A stretch of DNA of 64,000 bases from Arcobacter caeni (GTDB lineage: Bacteria > Campylobacterota > Campylobacteria > Campylobacterales > Arcobacteraceae), in the NCBI RefSeq assembly GCF_003063245.1, contig NZ_MUXE01000006.1, forward strand, positions 1-64,000, given 5' to 3'. Both the position numbers and the translations under genes were made by a program. Within the stretch, counting starts at the first letter, position 1. Every line of letters starts with the position of its first letter. Positions 28,170-38,302 of this stretch are shown here, piece by piece. The notes below the pieces were generated by a model. It worked only from the letters and a program-made list of their open reading frames with translations, was not told where the DNA came from and made no database searches.

Positions 28170-28708
28170 TAAGGTTTTAGTTTTTCAACACACAATCCCA
28201 TCGCACAACTTTCATATCCAATAACTTTTTTTATATATGGTTTACAAAATCCCTCAACCATAATAGCTCCAGCTTTTCCAAAACATTCACCTGATTTTAG
28301 ATATTCTTCTATATGTTTTTTATCAAATTGTTCAAATTCATAAGTTGTAATTGAAATATCAATTAGTTCTTTTTCTTTGGATTTATAAATCATACAAGTT
28401 ATAACAGATGTTAAATTTCCACTTTGAAGTTCAAGCATAGCTTTTGCATCAGCTAAATCTTTTGCTTTTCTTAATAGTTTTCCTTCACATGTAACAACAG
28501 AATCAGCAACTAATAAAGGCATTTTTTCAACACCATATATTTTATATAAGTCTTTAAATTTCCCCATAGTTGCTTCATAACAAAAAGATTTTGGATTAGT
28601 AGTTATTATAGAATCTTCATCAAAAGTTCCACCATTTTGAATAAAATCAATACCAAAAGTTTTTAAGATTAATGCTCTTGTTGTAGAATTTGAACCAAGT
28701 CTTATCAA
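28163..28708 (-). CDS. maf: Maf-like nucleotide pyrophosphatase
   Basis: A 181-residue Maf/YhdE-type protein that hydrolyses non-canonical nucleoside triphosphates. Support: the N-terminal LGSNSTTRALIL (family LxSxSPRRxxLL), LLVADSVVTCEGK (family ADTVV) and FGKAGAIMVEGF (family GKAGAYAI-G). The N-terminal SNSTTR lacks the usual SPRR, and the aspartate motif is ADS rather than ADT, so this is a divergent member. It starts at TTG 28708 with AAAGG upstream. Confidence 0.75.
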   Translation of the reverse strand: MIRLGSNSTTRALILKTFGIDFIQNGGTFDEDSIITTNPKSFCYEATMGKFKDLYKIYGVEKMPLLVADSVVTCEGKLLRKAKDLADAKAMLELQSGNLTSVITCMIYKSKEKELIDISITTYEFEQFDKKHIEEYLKSGECFGKAGAIMVEGFCKPYIKKVIGYESCAMGLCVEKLKPYL

Positions 28709-28800
28709 ATTAGGCCTTTTTTATTTGGATTATACACAATTTGAATATAATTGCTTTTTAAAAAATGACCAATAAAATTTAATAGGAAAAAAAGTAATTT

Positions 28801-28929
28801 ATGAAATATTATGTATTTTTAGCTTATATTCTTTTATATGAGTTTTTAGAGTTTTATCATTTTATTGGAATTTTATTAATTTCATCAGGAATATATTTAT
28901 CAATCTTTTTTAAAAGAGAAGTGAATTAA
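28801..28929 (+). CDS. 42-residue membrane protein
   Basis: An ORF from ATG 28801 encoding one or two short hydrophobic helices (YYVFLAYILLYEFLEFY and FIGILLISSGIYLSIFF) with a KREVN tail. The stop overlaps the next start (TAATG), so it appears translationally coupled to the 428-residue transporter-like gene. A poor ribosome site (GGAAAAAAAG) lies further upstream than usual. No family recognised. Coupling is the best support. Confidence 0.5.
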   Translation: MKYYVFLAYILLYEFLEFYHFIGILLISSGIYLSIFFKREVN

Positions 28930-30215
28930 TGTTGTTTTTATCAAAAATCGCAGGTTTATTAATCTTTATTTCTTTTTTAACTACTTTATATTCTTATTTC
29001 TTTAATGAAAAATTGTTGATTTTTGCAGGAATTTTTGCATGGATTTCATTTTTAATACTTTTTTCTTCACTCAAAAATAAAAAAATAATTATAATTTTGT
29101 TAATAATGAGTTTTTTAGCTTTTTTTGTTTCATATTTTAATAGCTTTAAAATTGATTTTATAAAAGTATTTACTGTAAATCAATATTTATTAACTCTATT
29201 AATTGCTGTTGGATTTTTAAGACTTATTGCAACACCAAAAAAAGAGAAAGTTTCTGCTCTTCCAAAAGGTAAAAAATCTTTTATAAAAACATATTTAAGT
29301 GTACATCTTTTTGGCTCAGTTATAAATATATCTTCACTTATTTTGATTGCAGATAAAATGTATAAAAAAGCACCTTTAACAAATATCCAAGTTGTTTTAT
29401 TAACAAGAGCCTTTGCAAGTGATGCGTATTGGTCGCCTTTTTTTGTGGCATTTGCAGCTGCTATTACTTATGCTCCTAATTTAGACACTTCTATAATTTT
29501 ATTAAATGGAATAGTTTTAGCAATATTAGCTTTTTTGATTACTTATTATGAAGTAAATAATAAAGAGTTTAATATTGATGAATTTAGAGGTTACCCTTTA
29601 TCTTTAGAGAGTTTATATTTGCCTTTTATGTTGGCATTATTAGTTTTAGCTACAAACTATTTTTTTCCAAATATTAAAGTAATTGTTCTTATTTCAACTT
29701 ATTCAATATTGATGTGTTTGTTTATTTTACCTATAACAAAAGGTTTAAGAAAATCTTTTTCTAATTTAGCTTTTTATATAAGTGAAGAATTGCCAAAAAT
29801 GAAAACAGAAATGTCACTTTTTTTAGTTGCTGGAATGTTTGGTATTTCTATTAGTTCTATATTAATTGGTATGAATTTAGACTTGCCTTTTGAGATTTTT
29901 GATTGGCAAATTGCTTCAATATTACTTTTTATTTTTATTCTCTTAGCTTTTGTTGGAATTCATCCAATTATAACTATTGCAATAATTGGAGATTTTTTAA
30001 ATGGAGTAAATCATACTTTATTAGCTTTGACTTTCTTGATGGCTTGGTCAACTACTGTTTCCACCTCACCTTTTTCAGGATTAAATTTAACAGTTGTTGC
30101 AAGATATGATTTTGATGCCAAAGAGATTTTTAGATTAAATATTTTTTATGCTTTTAAAATGTATTTAATTTGTATAGTTTGTCTATTTATTTTATCAAAA
30201 TATTTAGATTTATAA
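28929..30215 (+). CDS. polytopic membrane transporter-like protein
   Basis: A 428-residue protein with about 11-12 membrane helices in two halves separated near residue 230. The second half holds GIHPIITIAIIGDFL followed by MAWSTTVSTSPFSGLNLTVVARY, resembling substrate-site loops in ion-transporter (DASS/ArsB-like) families. The first half has a matching TRAFASDAYWSPFFVAFA. I infer a secondary transporter but cannot name family or substrate. It overlaps the 42-residue membrane protein by one base. Confidence 0.7.
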   Translation: MLFLSKIAGLLIFISFLTTLYSYFFNEKLLIFAGIFAWISFLILFSSLKNKKIIIILLIMSFLAFFVSYFNSFKIDFIKVFTVNQYLLTLLIAVGFLRLIATPKKEKVSALPKGKKSFIKTYLSVHLFGSVINISSLILIADKMYKKAPLTNIQVVLLTRAFASDAYWSPFFVAFAAAITYAPNLDTSIILLNGIVLAILAFLITYYEVNNKEFNIDEFRGYPLSLESLYLPFMLALLVLATNYFFPNIKVIVLISTYSILMCLFILPITKGLRKSFSNLAFYISEELPKMKTEMSLFLVAGMFGISISSILIGMNLDLPFEIFDWQIASILLFIFILLAFVGIHPIITIAIIGDFLNGVNHTLLALTFLMAWSTTVSTSPFSGLNLTVVARYDFDAKEIFRLNIFYAFKMYLICIVCLFILSKYLDL

Positions 30216-30238
30216 AAAAATCATAAATATATCATTTC

Positions 30239-30260
30239 ATTTGAATAAAATTATTCAAAT
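30239..30260. promoter_or_regulatory. perfect palindrome upstream of AEC transporter
   Basis: ATTTGAATAA, two A, then the exact complement TTATTCAAAT. No T run follows in the forward direction, so it looks more like an operator or weak hairpin than a terminator. It lies in the 163-base gap before the gene at 30379. Confidence 0.4.
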
Positions 30261-30378
30261 AATAGTAAATACATAAAATTTTGTATTCTTTCTGCTTCCT
30301 AGACTTATAAGACTATGTATTTGCTTTATTTTTATCATTATTAGTTACAATTATCCTAAATTATTTTAAGAGATTTAT

Positions 30379-31305
30379 ATGAATTTATTTATTATTTTAT
30401 TAGGAAAAATTTCCCCTTTATATCTAAATATTGCAATTGGATATATTTTAACAAGATATTTTAGGGTTAAACGAAATTTTATAGCCACACTACTTATATA
30501 TATTTTAGGACCAATTGTAATTCTTTTTGCTACTTTATCTATTCAATTAAATTTACAACTACTTTTTTTGCCTCTATTTGTTTTCTTTTTTGGAACGACA
30601 ATAGCCTTTTATGTATTAAGAAAATATAAAAATAATTGGAATGATGCGAGTATAAATACTTTATCATTTACTTGTGGAACAGGAAATACTGGATATTTTG
30701 GTATTCCTTTATCGATGATTTTATTAAGTCCTGAATCAGCAAATATTTTTATTTTTGCAACTCTTGGTTCTTTATTATATGAAAATACAACAGGTTTTTA
30801 TGTAACTGCAAAAGGTAGTTTTACGGCAAGACAATCGATTGTTAAAGTAATTAAACTTCCACTTTTATATGCCTTTATTCTAGGTCTTTGTTTAAATCTT
30901 TTAGGATTTAGAACTCCTGAATCTATTATTCCTTATTTTGAGGGTTTTAAATGGTCTTACGGAATATTAGGAATGATGATGCTTGGTATGGGAATGAAAG
31001 GGTTTAATTTAAAAGCTGATGTAGATATAAAATATCTAAAAATCGCATATTTTTATAAATTTATTTTTTGGCCAACAGTTATATTATTTATTATTTTTAT
31101 AGACAAAAATTTCATAGGCTTTTTAAATGAAGAAGTTTATAAAGTTTTATTTCTATTTTCAGTTGTTCCACTTGCCGGAAATACTGTAACACTTGCAGTT
31201 TTATTAAAGGCAAGACCTGAAAAGGCTTCCTTTACAGTTCTTTTAAGCACTTTAATATCAGTTATTTATATACCGATAGTTTTGATTCTTTATAGTGGGT
31301 TTTAG
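30379..31305 (+). CDS. AEC family transporter
   Basis: A 308-residue, ten-helix carrier of the auxin efflux carrier family (PF03547). In bacteria these move malonate, malate or similar organic acids. The signature CGTGNTGYFGIPLSMIL in the first half and VPLAGNTVTLAVLLKARPEKAS in the second half are typical. It is monocistronic and meets the NlpC/P60 gene tail to tail with five bases between. Substrate not determinable. Confidence 0.85.
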   Translation: MNLFIILLGKISPLYLNIAIGYILTRYFRVKRNFIATLLIYILGPIVILFATLSIQLNLQLLFLPLFVFFFGTTIAFYVLRKYKNNWNDASINTLSFTCGTGNTGYFGIPLSMILLSPESANIFIFATLGSLLYENTTGFYVTAKGSFTARQSIVKVIKLPLLYAFILGLCLNLLGFRTPESIIPYFEGFKWSYGILGMMMLGMGMKGFNLKADVDIKYLKIAYFYKFIFWPTVILFIIFIDKNFIGFLNEEVYKVLFLFSVVPLAGNTVTLAVLLKARPEKASFTVLLSTLISVIYIPIVLILYSGF

Positions 31306-31310
31306 AAGAA

Positions 31311-31958
31311 TTAATTCATAATTCTTCTAGCAGTCCAATAAGTATCTTTATAAAAAGGTTTATCTAATTTTGAAAATTGGATACCATTAATTGATGAGTG
31401 TAAAAAAGCACCATCTCCCATGTAAATTCCTACATGCTTATCTCTTTTACTTGTCTTGAAGAAAACTAAATCACCCATTTTAAGGTCATCTTTTTTAACT
31501 TCTACTCCTACATTCACTTGTGTTACTGTAGTTCTTGGTAATTCAATACCAAACTTTTCTTTAAAAGCTTTTTGAGTAAAGGCAGAACAATCTATACCAG
31601 TTCTTGTGCTTCCACCCATCTTATATTTAACATTTTTCCAGTCGTTATAAAAATCAACGAAAGCTTGTTTTTTTGTTAAAACTCTTGAATTTAAAGATTC
31701 AACTTTTTCTGTATTATCTAAAACCAATTTATCATAATCTTTTTTACTTATTGTAGGCTCATATTTTGAATGAGGTCTATTTTTAAGCTTATTATTCTCT
31801 TCTGATTCATACGATGATTTATAATCATTATAAGATATGCTAGAAGCATTCAAATTACTATTCTTTATCTTATTGTTCTCTTCTATTTGAATATTCTTGT
31901 TACTACAAGCTGAAAGTAATAACATAACTGGTAGAAGTATAAAAGTCTTCTTTATCAC
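31311..31958 (-). CDS. NlpC/P60 cell-wall peptidase, lipoprotein
   Basis: A 215-residue lipoprotein starting at GTG 31958, chosen because AAAGGAG lies just upstream and the signal peptide (KKTFILLPVMLLLSAC) then begins at once; the open frame extends further up without a site. C-terminal NlpC/P60 domain: catalytic Cys in GIDCSAF, His in KHVGIYMGDG, third residue His in FLHSS. The family cuts peptide stems of peptidoglycan. It is a tandem paralogue of the gene upstream, with a longer linker between lipid anchor and domain. Confidence 0.88.
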   Translation of the reverse strand: MIKKTFILLPVMLLLSACSNKNIQIEENNKIKNSNLNASSISYNDYKSSYESEENNKLKNRPHSKYEPTISKKDYDKLVLDNTEKVESLNSRVLTKKQAFVDFYNDWKNVKYKMGGSTRTGIDCSAFTQKAFKEKFGIELPRTTVTQVNVGVEVKKDDLKMGDLVFFKTSKRDKHVGIYMGDGAFLHSSINGIQFSKLDKPFYKDTYWTARRIMN

Positions 31959-31981
31959 TAATTCTCCTTTTATAATAAAAT

Positions 31982-32587
31982 TTAATCGATAATTCTTTGT
32001 GCCTTCCAATAGCTTTTGCTAAAATAAGAATTACTTAATTCGGAAATTGTTACACCAATTTTTGTAGAGGCATGAACAAATAATCCATCTTCAAGATATA
32101 TGCCAACATGGTTTATATCATCACCTGTTTTGAAGAATACTAAATCTCCACTTAGTAATTGACTTTTATCTATTTCTTTCCCAACTTGCGATTGTAAAAG
32201 AGCTGTTCTTGGCATAGATAAATTAAATTTCTCTTTAAAGGCTTTTTGTATAAAACCAGAGCAATCAATTCCGCTTTTTGAATCACCACCTAATTTATAT
32301 TCTACGCCCTCCCATTCACTATAAAAATCGAATAGGTCTAAGTCTAAATCTATTCGTTCATTTTGATAGCTTAAAGAGTCAAGGCTTTTATTTGATTTCA
32401 TAATTTCTTTATACTTTTTAAATTTCATATCTCTTTGTTTTATAGTATTTTCCAAAGAAGCACTTTGAAATATATATTCACCGTTTTGTGAAGATAAACT
32501 ACTATTATCACTATTTTTAAGTGAACAACCAGTCATTATAAGTGACAAAATAAGAAATAGTAAAAAGTTTTTAAAATATATAATCAA
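31982..32587 (-). CDS. NlpC/P60 cell-wall peptidase, lipoprotein (paralogue)
   Basis: A 201-residue lipoprotein (signal peptide ending LIMTGC). The NlpC/P60 domain spans about 80-200: Cys in GIDCSGFIQKAF, His in NHVGIYLEDG, His in FVHAS, with the conserved SGDLVFFKTG. It shares with its downstream paralogue GIDCS-F-QKAFKEKF, MPRT/LPRT and SYWKAQRI/TYWTARRI, which points to a local duplication. The two genes are 23 bases apart and likely one operon. Confidence 0.88.
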   Translation of the reverse strand: MIIYFKNFLLFLILSLIMTGCSLKNSDNSSLSSQNGEYIFQSASLENTIKQRDMKFKKYKEIMKSNKSLDSLSYQNERIDLDLDLFDFYSEWEGVEYKLGGDSKSGIDCSGFIQKAFKEKFNLSMPRTALLQSQVGKEIDKSQLLSGDLVFFKTGDDINHVGIYLEDGLFVHASTKIGVTISELSNSYFSKSYWKAQRIID

Positions 32588-32702
32588 ATTAAATACCTTT
32601 TAAATTATAGGTTTCTGAATTTAATAGTATTAAAAAATAAAACATATGTCAAGTTTTAACATCTGTTTTGTATAATATAATTATAAAAATAAAGGAGTTG
32701 TT

Positions 32703-33269
32703 TTGAAAAAAATTATATATTTGTCATTACTTTTACTGCTAGGTGGTTGTTCTTCGATAGAAAATAATTCGTTAGATAATATTCAAATTTCTAAAAATAA
32801 TAAAAAGAATTTTACCTATGATTCTTGTACAAAATTCTCTTATATTTCACAAAACGAAGAAGAAAAATACGGAAAGCTATTTTATGAGTACATAAACTTA
32901 GATTCAAATTGCTCTTGGAATGGAATGTCTAGAGGTTTTTTTGATGATTTATTTAAATCAACTTTAAAAATTAAAAGTATAAAAACGATAGAAAGAGTTG
33001 AGTATAAGAATTATGAATTTAGTACTTATCTTATAGATGAAAAATATTATATGAATTTAATATATAGTTATTCAGTATTTGAAGATTTTTTTATTATTGA
33101 TTATAAAGGAAAACTTTTTGATGAAATGATTAAAGAATATAATATAAATTATGTAAATAAATATATAAATGAGCCTAGATTTAATTCTAATTATTCAAAT
33201 AGTTTGGTAAGGATGAATATTTTAAATGGGTATTTCTCAAAACAAAGTGAATCTGACTTTGGTAATTAG
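32703..33269 (+). CDS. uncharacterised lipoprotein
   Basis: A 188-residue lipoprotein starting at TTG 32703 behind AAAGGAG. Lipobox LLGGC with Cys at residue 16. The mature part has a Cys pair (FTYDSCTKFSY and NLDSNCSWNGMSRGFF) that may form a disulphide, and a beta-rich centre (YEFSTYLIDEKYYMNLIYSYSVF). No domain recognised. It is alone between two divergent/convergent units and has its own strong terminator. Confidence 0.7.
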   Translation: MKKIIYLSLLLLLGGCSSIENNSLDNIQISKNNKKNFTYDSCTKFSYISQNEEEKYGKLFYEYINLDSNCSWNGMSRGFFDDLFKSTLKIKSIKTIERVEYKNYEFSTYLIDEKYYMNLIYSYSVFEDFFIIDYKGKLFDEMIKEYNINYVNKYINEPRFNSNYSNSLVRMNILNGYFSKQSESDFGN

Positions 33270-33292
33270 AGGATTTTTTTTAATCCTCTAAT
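33265..33292. terminator. bidirectional terminator after lipoprotein and alaS
   Basis: ATTAGAGGATT (33265-33275) and AATCCTCTAAT (33282-33292) are perfect complements around a T-rich loop, between convergent genes. Confidence 0.8.
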
Positions 33293-33294
33293 CG

Positions 33295-35862
33295 TTATAA
33301 ATTTTCTTTAGCATAAGTTAAAGCAGCAATTTTTGCATCTTCAACTTTTGTAACATCTTTTCCACCAGCTTGGGCAAAATCTGGTCTTCCACCACCACCA
33401 CCACCAACGATTGGAGCAATATTTTTAATCCATTCACCAGCTTTGATATTTGTGTTTTTACTTCCTGCAACTATTAATACTTTATCATCTTTTGCTTGAA
33501 GTAATAAAACTGCAAGTTTTTCATTTGCATTTTTTAAATCATCAACAATTTTCTTTAAATCACCATTTTCTACAACGGCTACCACAATTTTTGTATCACC
33601 AATAGTTTCTTCGCTAATTGGTGCTGATGTTTGGCTTTGAACAGTTTCTACTTCTTTTTTAAGTTCTTTGATTTGCTCTTTTAATTTTTTAATTCCAGAA
33701 ATCACATCATTGTTTTTAATTTCAGCTTTTATTTCATTCATAGCAGCGATAATTTCTTTAGTATAAGCAATAGCAGCAGCTCCACAAACAGCTTCAATTC
33801 TTCGCACACCTGCACTTACACCTGATTCTTTAACCACATAAAAACTTCCAATATCTGCTGTGTTTTTTACATGTGTTCCACCACAAAACTCAACAGAAAC
33901 ATCAGAAAAACTAACAACTCTTACCATATCACCATATTTTTCACCAAACATAGCAATCGCACCTTTGTGTTTGGCTTCTTCTATTGGTAACTCTTCAATA
34001 TTCCCAGATATTCCTCTTGAAATCATTGTATTTACTAAATCTTCAACTTCATCAATTTGAGCAGTTGTCATAGCTTTTGGATATGTGAAGTCAAATCTTA
34101 ATCTTGAGCTATCATTTAATGAACCAGCTTGAGAAACGCTATCTCCTAAAACCATTTTTAGTGCACTTTGCAAAAGGTGTGTAGCACTATGATGTTTTGC
34201 TATTTCATATCTATTAACAACTACTGCATCTACGGTTTGATTTTGATTTAAATTTGAATTTGCAACTTTAATTTTTGAAAGATTTAATCCATGAAATTTT
34301 TGTGTATCTTCAATAATTCCAATATGTTTATTATCTTCTAAAGCTCCAATATCTCCACTTTGTCCACCACTTGTTGCATAAAATGGAGTCTTGTCAAGCA
34401 TAACCCAACCAGTAGAATTTTTTTCTAAAGTCGAAACCTCTTTAAAATTTTCATTTAAAAGAGCAAGAATTTTTGATTTATAAGTTACATTATCGTATCC
34501 AACAAATTTATTTATTCCATATTTCTCAATTAATTGTTTAAAATCACCATCATTTGAAGCGTCACCACTTCCTTTCCATGCTGCTTTTGCCATAGCTTTT
34601 TGTGCATTCATTAATTCATCAAATTTTGCTATTTCTACTTTTAAATCTTTATCTCTTAACATATCTTCCGTTAAATCTAAAGGAAAACCATAAGTATCAT
34701 AAAGTTTAAATGCAATTTGACCTGAGAAAATATCTTTTGTATTTGCTAACTCTTCATTAAATAAAGACATACCTAAATCAATAGTTTTAAAGAATCTATC
34801 TTCTTCTAGGGTTAATTGCTCTTTTATAAAGTTTTTATTTTCAACAAGTTCAGAATAGTGTCCACCCATAATATTAATAAGTGTATTAAGAAGTTGTGCC
34901 ATAAATGGTTTTCTAAATCCAATTAGATAACCATGTCTAACAGCTCGTCTTAATATTCTTCTTAAAACATAAGGTCTTCCTTCATTTCCAAATAAAATAC
35001 CTTGAGATAACATAAATGATGTTGCTCTTAAATGATCAGCTATTACTCTGTATGAACCAATATTTTCTTTTGTAGCTTTTTTAGAAGCTAATGTTTCAAT
35101 TTTCTCAATTATTGGTTTAAAATTTGATGAATCAAAGTTATTTAAAACACCTTCTTTAATAGCAATAACTCTTTCAAGTCCCATTCCTGTATCAATAGAT
35201 GGTTTAGGTAATGGATTTAGTTTTCCATCAGCAGATCTTTCATATTGCATGAAAACTAAGTTCCAGATTTCAAGGAATCTATCTCCATCTCCACCCATAT
35301 AATCTTCAGGTCCATTAAAATGTTCATCACCTTGATCATAAAAGATTTCACTGCATGGTCCACAAGCACCTGTGTCACCCATTGCCCAGAAATTATCTTT
35401 ATCTCCAAATCTTATAATTCTCGTTGAATCTATATATTTTGTCCAGATATTAAATGCTTCGTCATCATTTTCATGAACTGTTACCCATAATTTTTCAATT
35501 GGAAGTGCTAAATTTACTGTAATAAATTCCCATGCATAAGCAATTGCATCTTCTTTAAAATAATCTCCAAAAGAGAAATTACCTAACATTTCAAATAGTG
35601 TATGATGTCTTGCTGTATATCCAACATTTTCTAAGTCATTGTGTTTACCACCAGCTCTTACACATAATTGACAAGATGTTGCACGAGGATTTTCAGGTCT
35701 TGGAACTGAACCTGTGAAAATATCTTTAAATTGAACCATTCCTGCATTTGTAAACATTAATGTAGGATCATCTGGAACTAATGGCATAGAAGAAACTATG
35801 TCATGCCCTTTACTTTTAAAAAATTCTAAATATTCTTTTCTGATATCCATAAAATTATCCAT
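33295..35862 (-). CDS. alaS: alanyl-tRNA synthetase
   Basis: An 855-residue class II synthetase with all parts: catalytic core ([47 protein letters not shown]), editing domain with zinc ligands (HHSATHLL and CGGTH), a coiled-coil linker (about 690-735) and the C-terminal domain with the glycine-rich [17 protein letters not shown]. Monocistronic, on the opposite strand to trxA. Confidence 0.96.
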   Translation of the reverse strand: MDNFMDIRKEYLEFFKSKGHDIVSSMPLVPDDPTLMFTNAGMVQFKDIFTGSVPRPENPRATSCQLCVRAGGKHNDLENVGYTARHHTLFEMLGNFSFGDYFKEDAIAYAWEFITVNLALPIEKLWVTVHENDDEAFNIWTKYIDSTRIIRFGDKDNFWAMGDTGACGPCSEIFYDQGDEHFNGPEDYMGGDGDRFLEIWNLVFMQYERSADGKLNPLPKPSIDTGMGLERVIAIKEGVLNNFDSSNFKPIIEKIETLASKKATKENIGSYRVIADHLRATSFMLSQGILFGNEGRPYVLRRILRRAVRHGYLIGFRKPFMAQLLNTLINIMGGHYSELVENKNFIKEQLTLEEDRFFKTIDLGMSLFNEELANTKDIFSGQIAFKLYDTYGFPLDLTEDMLRDKDLKVEIAKFDELMNAQKAMAKAAWKGSGDASNDGDFKQLIEKYGINKFVGYDNVTYKSKILALLNENFKEVSTLEKNSTGWVMLDKTPFYATSGGQSGDIGALEDNKHIGIIEDTQKFHGLNLSKIKVANSNLNQNQTVDAVVVNRYEIAKHHSATHLLQSALKMVLGDSVSQAGSLNDSSRLRFDFTYPKAMTTAQIDEVEDLVNTMISRGISGNIEELPIEEAKHKGAIAMFGEKYGDMVRVVSFSDVSVEFCGGTHVKNTADIGSFYVVKESGVSAGVRRIEAVCGAAAIAYTKEIIAAMNEIKAEIKNNDVISGIKKLKEQIKELKKEVETVQSQTSAPISEETIGDTKIVVAVVENGDLKKIVDDLKNANEKLAVLLLQAKDDKVLIVAGSKNTNIKAGEWIKNIAPIVGGGGGGRPDFAQAGGKDVTKVEDAKIAALTYAKENL

Positions 35863-36035
35863 TTTAAATTAAATTATCTTATTTTAACTAAAAAATTATT
35901 TAGCCTTGATTAGTGATAACTTGATATAATGTAAAACAAAATTTAAGTTTTCACAAGTTATAATGATTTAGGTTAGTTTATAAGAATAAATAATTAGCTA
36001 AAAATGAAATTAAAATTTAATAATAAGGAAATGAA

Positions 36036-36353
36036 ATGGGAAAATATATTGAATTAACTCCTGCAAATTTTGAAGAAGTTACAAAAGAGGGTGTTTCGAT
36101 GGTAGACTTTTGGGCTCCTTGGTGTGGACCTTGTAGAATGATTGCTCCAGTTATCGAAGAATTGGCTTCTGATTTTGAAGGAAAAGCAAACATTTGTAAA
36201 GTAAATACAGATGAAGAACAAGATTTAGCAGTAAAATATGGGATTAGATCAATTCCTACAATTTTATTCATGAAAAATGGTGAAGTTGTTGATCAAATGG
36301 TAGGTGCTTCTTCTAAACAAGCATTTACTGATAAAATCAATTCATTATTATAA
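36036..36353 (+). CDS. trxA: thioredoxin
   Basis: A 105-residue classical thioredoxin with the WCGPC redox site (29-33) and the cis-proline in IRSIPTILF (near 75-80). It supplies electrons for ribonucleotide reductase, methionine sulfoxide reductases and peroxidases. It is followed by its own terminator, then trxB 220 bases on, so the pair is adjacent but probably transcribed separately. Confidence 0.96.
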   Translation: MGKYIELTPANFEEVTKEGVSMVDFWAPWCGPCRMIAPVIEELASDFEGKANICKVNTDEEQDLAVKYGIRSIPTILFMKNGEVVDQMVGASSKQAFTDKINSLL

Positions 36354-36377
36354 TATATACAATTAAATAAATATTTT

Positions 36378-36411
36378 AAAAAAGGGAGAAGTTTTTACTT
36401 CTCCCTTTTTT
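36378..36411 (+). terminator. terminator after trxA
   Basis: AAAAAAGGGAGAAGT pairs exactly with its complement across a TTTT loop and is followed by a T run. Confidence 0.88.
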
Positions 36412-36572
36412 TATTTTTAAATTTTATCATAGACTTAAGATGGATATAAATTATTATTAGATAAAATTTATCCTTAACTAGTATTGTATTTAACCTATAA
36501 CTTACAAATATTTTTGTATTATTATGCTTTAAAAAATACTATAAAATATTTAATCAAAAATAAGGAATTAAT

Positions 36573-37502
36573 ATGTTGGATTTAGCGATTATTGGTGGAG
36601 GTCCAGCTGGATTAACAGCTGGATTATACGCAACAAGAGGTGGATTAAAAAATGTAGTTATGTTTGAAATGGGAATGCCAGGAGGACAAATTACAAGTTC
36701 ATCGGAAATTGAGAACTATCCAGGACAAGTTGAAGTAGTTTCAGGTATGGATTTAATGGCTAATTGGCCTGAACAATGTCAAAGATTTGGACTAAAACAT
36801 GAAATGGCTCAAATAGACAGAGTTACAAAATCTGGAGATATTTTTACATTAACTACAAATGATAAAAAAGAATTTCAAGCAAAAACAGTTTTAATAGCAA
36901 CCGGTTCAGTTCCTAAGCGAGCTGGGTTTAAAGGTGAAAATGAATTCTTTGGAAAAGGTGTTTCAACTTGTGCTACTTGTGACGGATTTTTTTATAGAGG
37001 AAAAGAAGTTACAGTAATTGGTGGGGGAGATTCTGCTATTGAAGAGGCTGTTTATTTATCAAAAATGTGTTCAAAAGTGTATTTAGTTCACAGACGAGAT
37101 ACTTACAGAGCAGCTCCATCAACAATCGAACATATGAAACACGCTTCTAATATTGAAGAAGTTACAAATGTAATGGTTGAAGAAGTATATGGTGATGCAA
37201 GTGGAGTTCAAGGATTAAAAGTTAAACATAAAGAAACAGGTGAAATAAGAGATTTACCAACTCCTGGTATTTTTGTATTTGTTGGAAGAGATGTATTAAA
37301 TGCTCCATTAAAACAAGAAGATGGAACTTTTCTTTGTAATTTAAATGAAGCAGGTGAAGTTATTGTTGATTTAAGAATGAGAACTTCAGTTGCTGGACTT
37401 TATGCAGCAGGTGATATTAGAATTGATGCCCCAAAACAAGTGGTTTGTGCAGCAGGTGATGGTGCAACAGCAGCTGTTAATATAATTGAATATTTAGGAT
37501 AA
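36573..37502 (+). CDS. trxB: thioredoxin reductase
   Basis: A 309-residue flavoprotein that reduces thioredoxin with NADPH. FAD-binding [10 protein letters not shown] (8-17), redox-active CATC (133-136), NADPH site [10 protein letters not shown] and a second FAD motif AAGDIR near the C terminus. First gene of the likely operon trxB-dapB-purF-radical SAM, with gaps of 14, 12 and 1 bases. Confidence 0.95.
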   Translation: MLDLAIIGGGPAGLTAGLYATRGGLKNVVMFEMGMPGGQITSSSEIENYPGQVEVVSGMDLMANWPEQCQRFGLKHEMAQIDRVTKSGDIFTLTTNDKKEFQAKTVLIATGSVPKRAGFKGENEFFGKGVSTCATCDGFFYRGKEVTVIGGGDSAIEEAVYLSKMCSKVYLVHRRDTYRAAPSTIEHMKHASNIEEVTNVMVEEVYGDASGVQGLKVKHKETGEIRDLPTPGIFVFVGRDVLNAPLKQEDGTFLCNLNEAGEVIVDLRMRTSVAGLYAAGDIRIDAPKQVVCAAGDGATAAVNIIEYLG

Positions 37503-37516
37503 GGAAAATTTTATAA

Positions 37517-38290
37517 ATGATAAAAGTAGGTATTTTAGGTGGTACAGGAAGAGTAGGTTCGCTTTTAATTGATGATTTAGCGAATGATAAAGAAGCTAGA
37601 GTATCAGCTGTTCATGTTTTTGGTAAATTAGAAAAAAATTTACCAAGTGATACAATTGTAACAAATGATATGAAAGTATTATTTGATTCATCAGATGTAA
37701 TCATTGATTTTAGTGCGCCAGCTGCTACTGAAGCACTTTTAACACAAGTTATAGAAAATGGTGGAAATAAACCACTTGTTATTGCAACAACTGGATTTAC
37801 TAAACACCAACAAAATTTGTTGTTAGAAGCTAGTAAAATAGTACCTATCTTATATGCTACAAATATGAGTTTAGGAGTTGCAGTTTTAAATAAACTTGTT
37901 GCTCTTGCTTCTAAAACATTAAGAGATTTTGATATCGAAATAGTTGAACAACATCATAGACATAAAGTTGATTCTCCATCTGGAACGGCTTTAACACTTG
38001 CTGAACATGCAGCAAGTGCTAGAGATTTAAATTTAGATGATGTAAGAATTTCAGGAAGAGATGGTCAAATTGGTGCAAGAACTAAAGATGAAATTGCAGT
38101 AATGGCTTTAAGAGGTGGTGATATTGTTGGTCGCCATACAGTTGGATTATACAATGATGGTGAATTTTTAGAATTAAATCACACAGCAACAGCTAGAAAT
38201 ACTTTTTCAAAAGGTGCAATTAAAGTTGCAAAATGGATTATTGGAAAAGATGCAAAATTATACTCAATCAATGACGCTTTAGGTCTATAA
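37517..38290 (+). CDS. dapB: 4-hydroxy-tetrahydrodipicolinate reductase
   Basis: DapB carries out the NAD(P)H-dependent reduction step in the diaminopimelate/lysine pathway. 257 residues: Rossmann GILGGTGRVGSLL (7-19), catalytic HH pair in EQHHRHKVDSPSGTALTLAE, and the C-terminal HTATARNTFSKGAIKVAKWI. Its product feeds peptidoglycan synthesis and LysA (21.2 kb). Confidence 0.95.
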   Translation: MIKVGILGGTGRVGSLLIDDLANDKEARVSAVHVFGKLEKNLPSDTIVTNDMKVLFDSSDVIIDFSAPAATEALLTQVIENGGNKPLVIATTGFTKHQQNLLLEASKIVPILYATNMSLGVAVLNKLVALASKTLRDFDIEIVEQHHRHKVDSPSGTALTLAEHAASARDLNLDDVRISGRDGQIGARTKDEIAVMALRGGDIVGRHTVGLYNDGEFLELNHTATARNTFSKGAIKVAKWIIGKDAKLYSINDALGL

Positions 38291-38302
38291 GGAAAATTAA
38301 AT

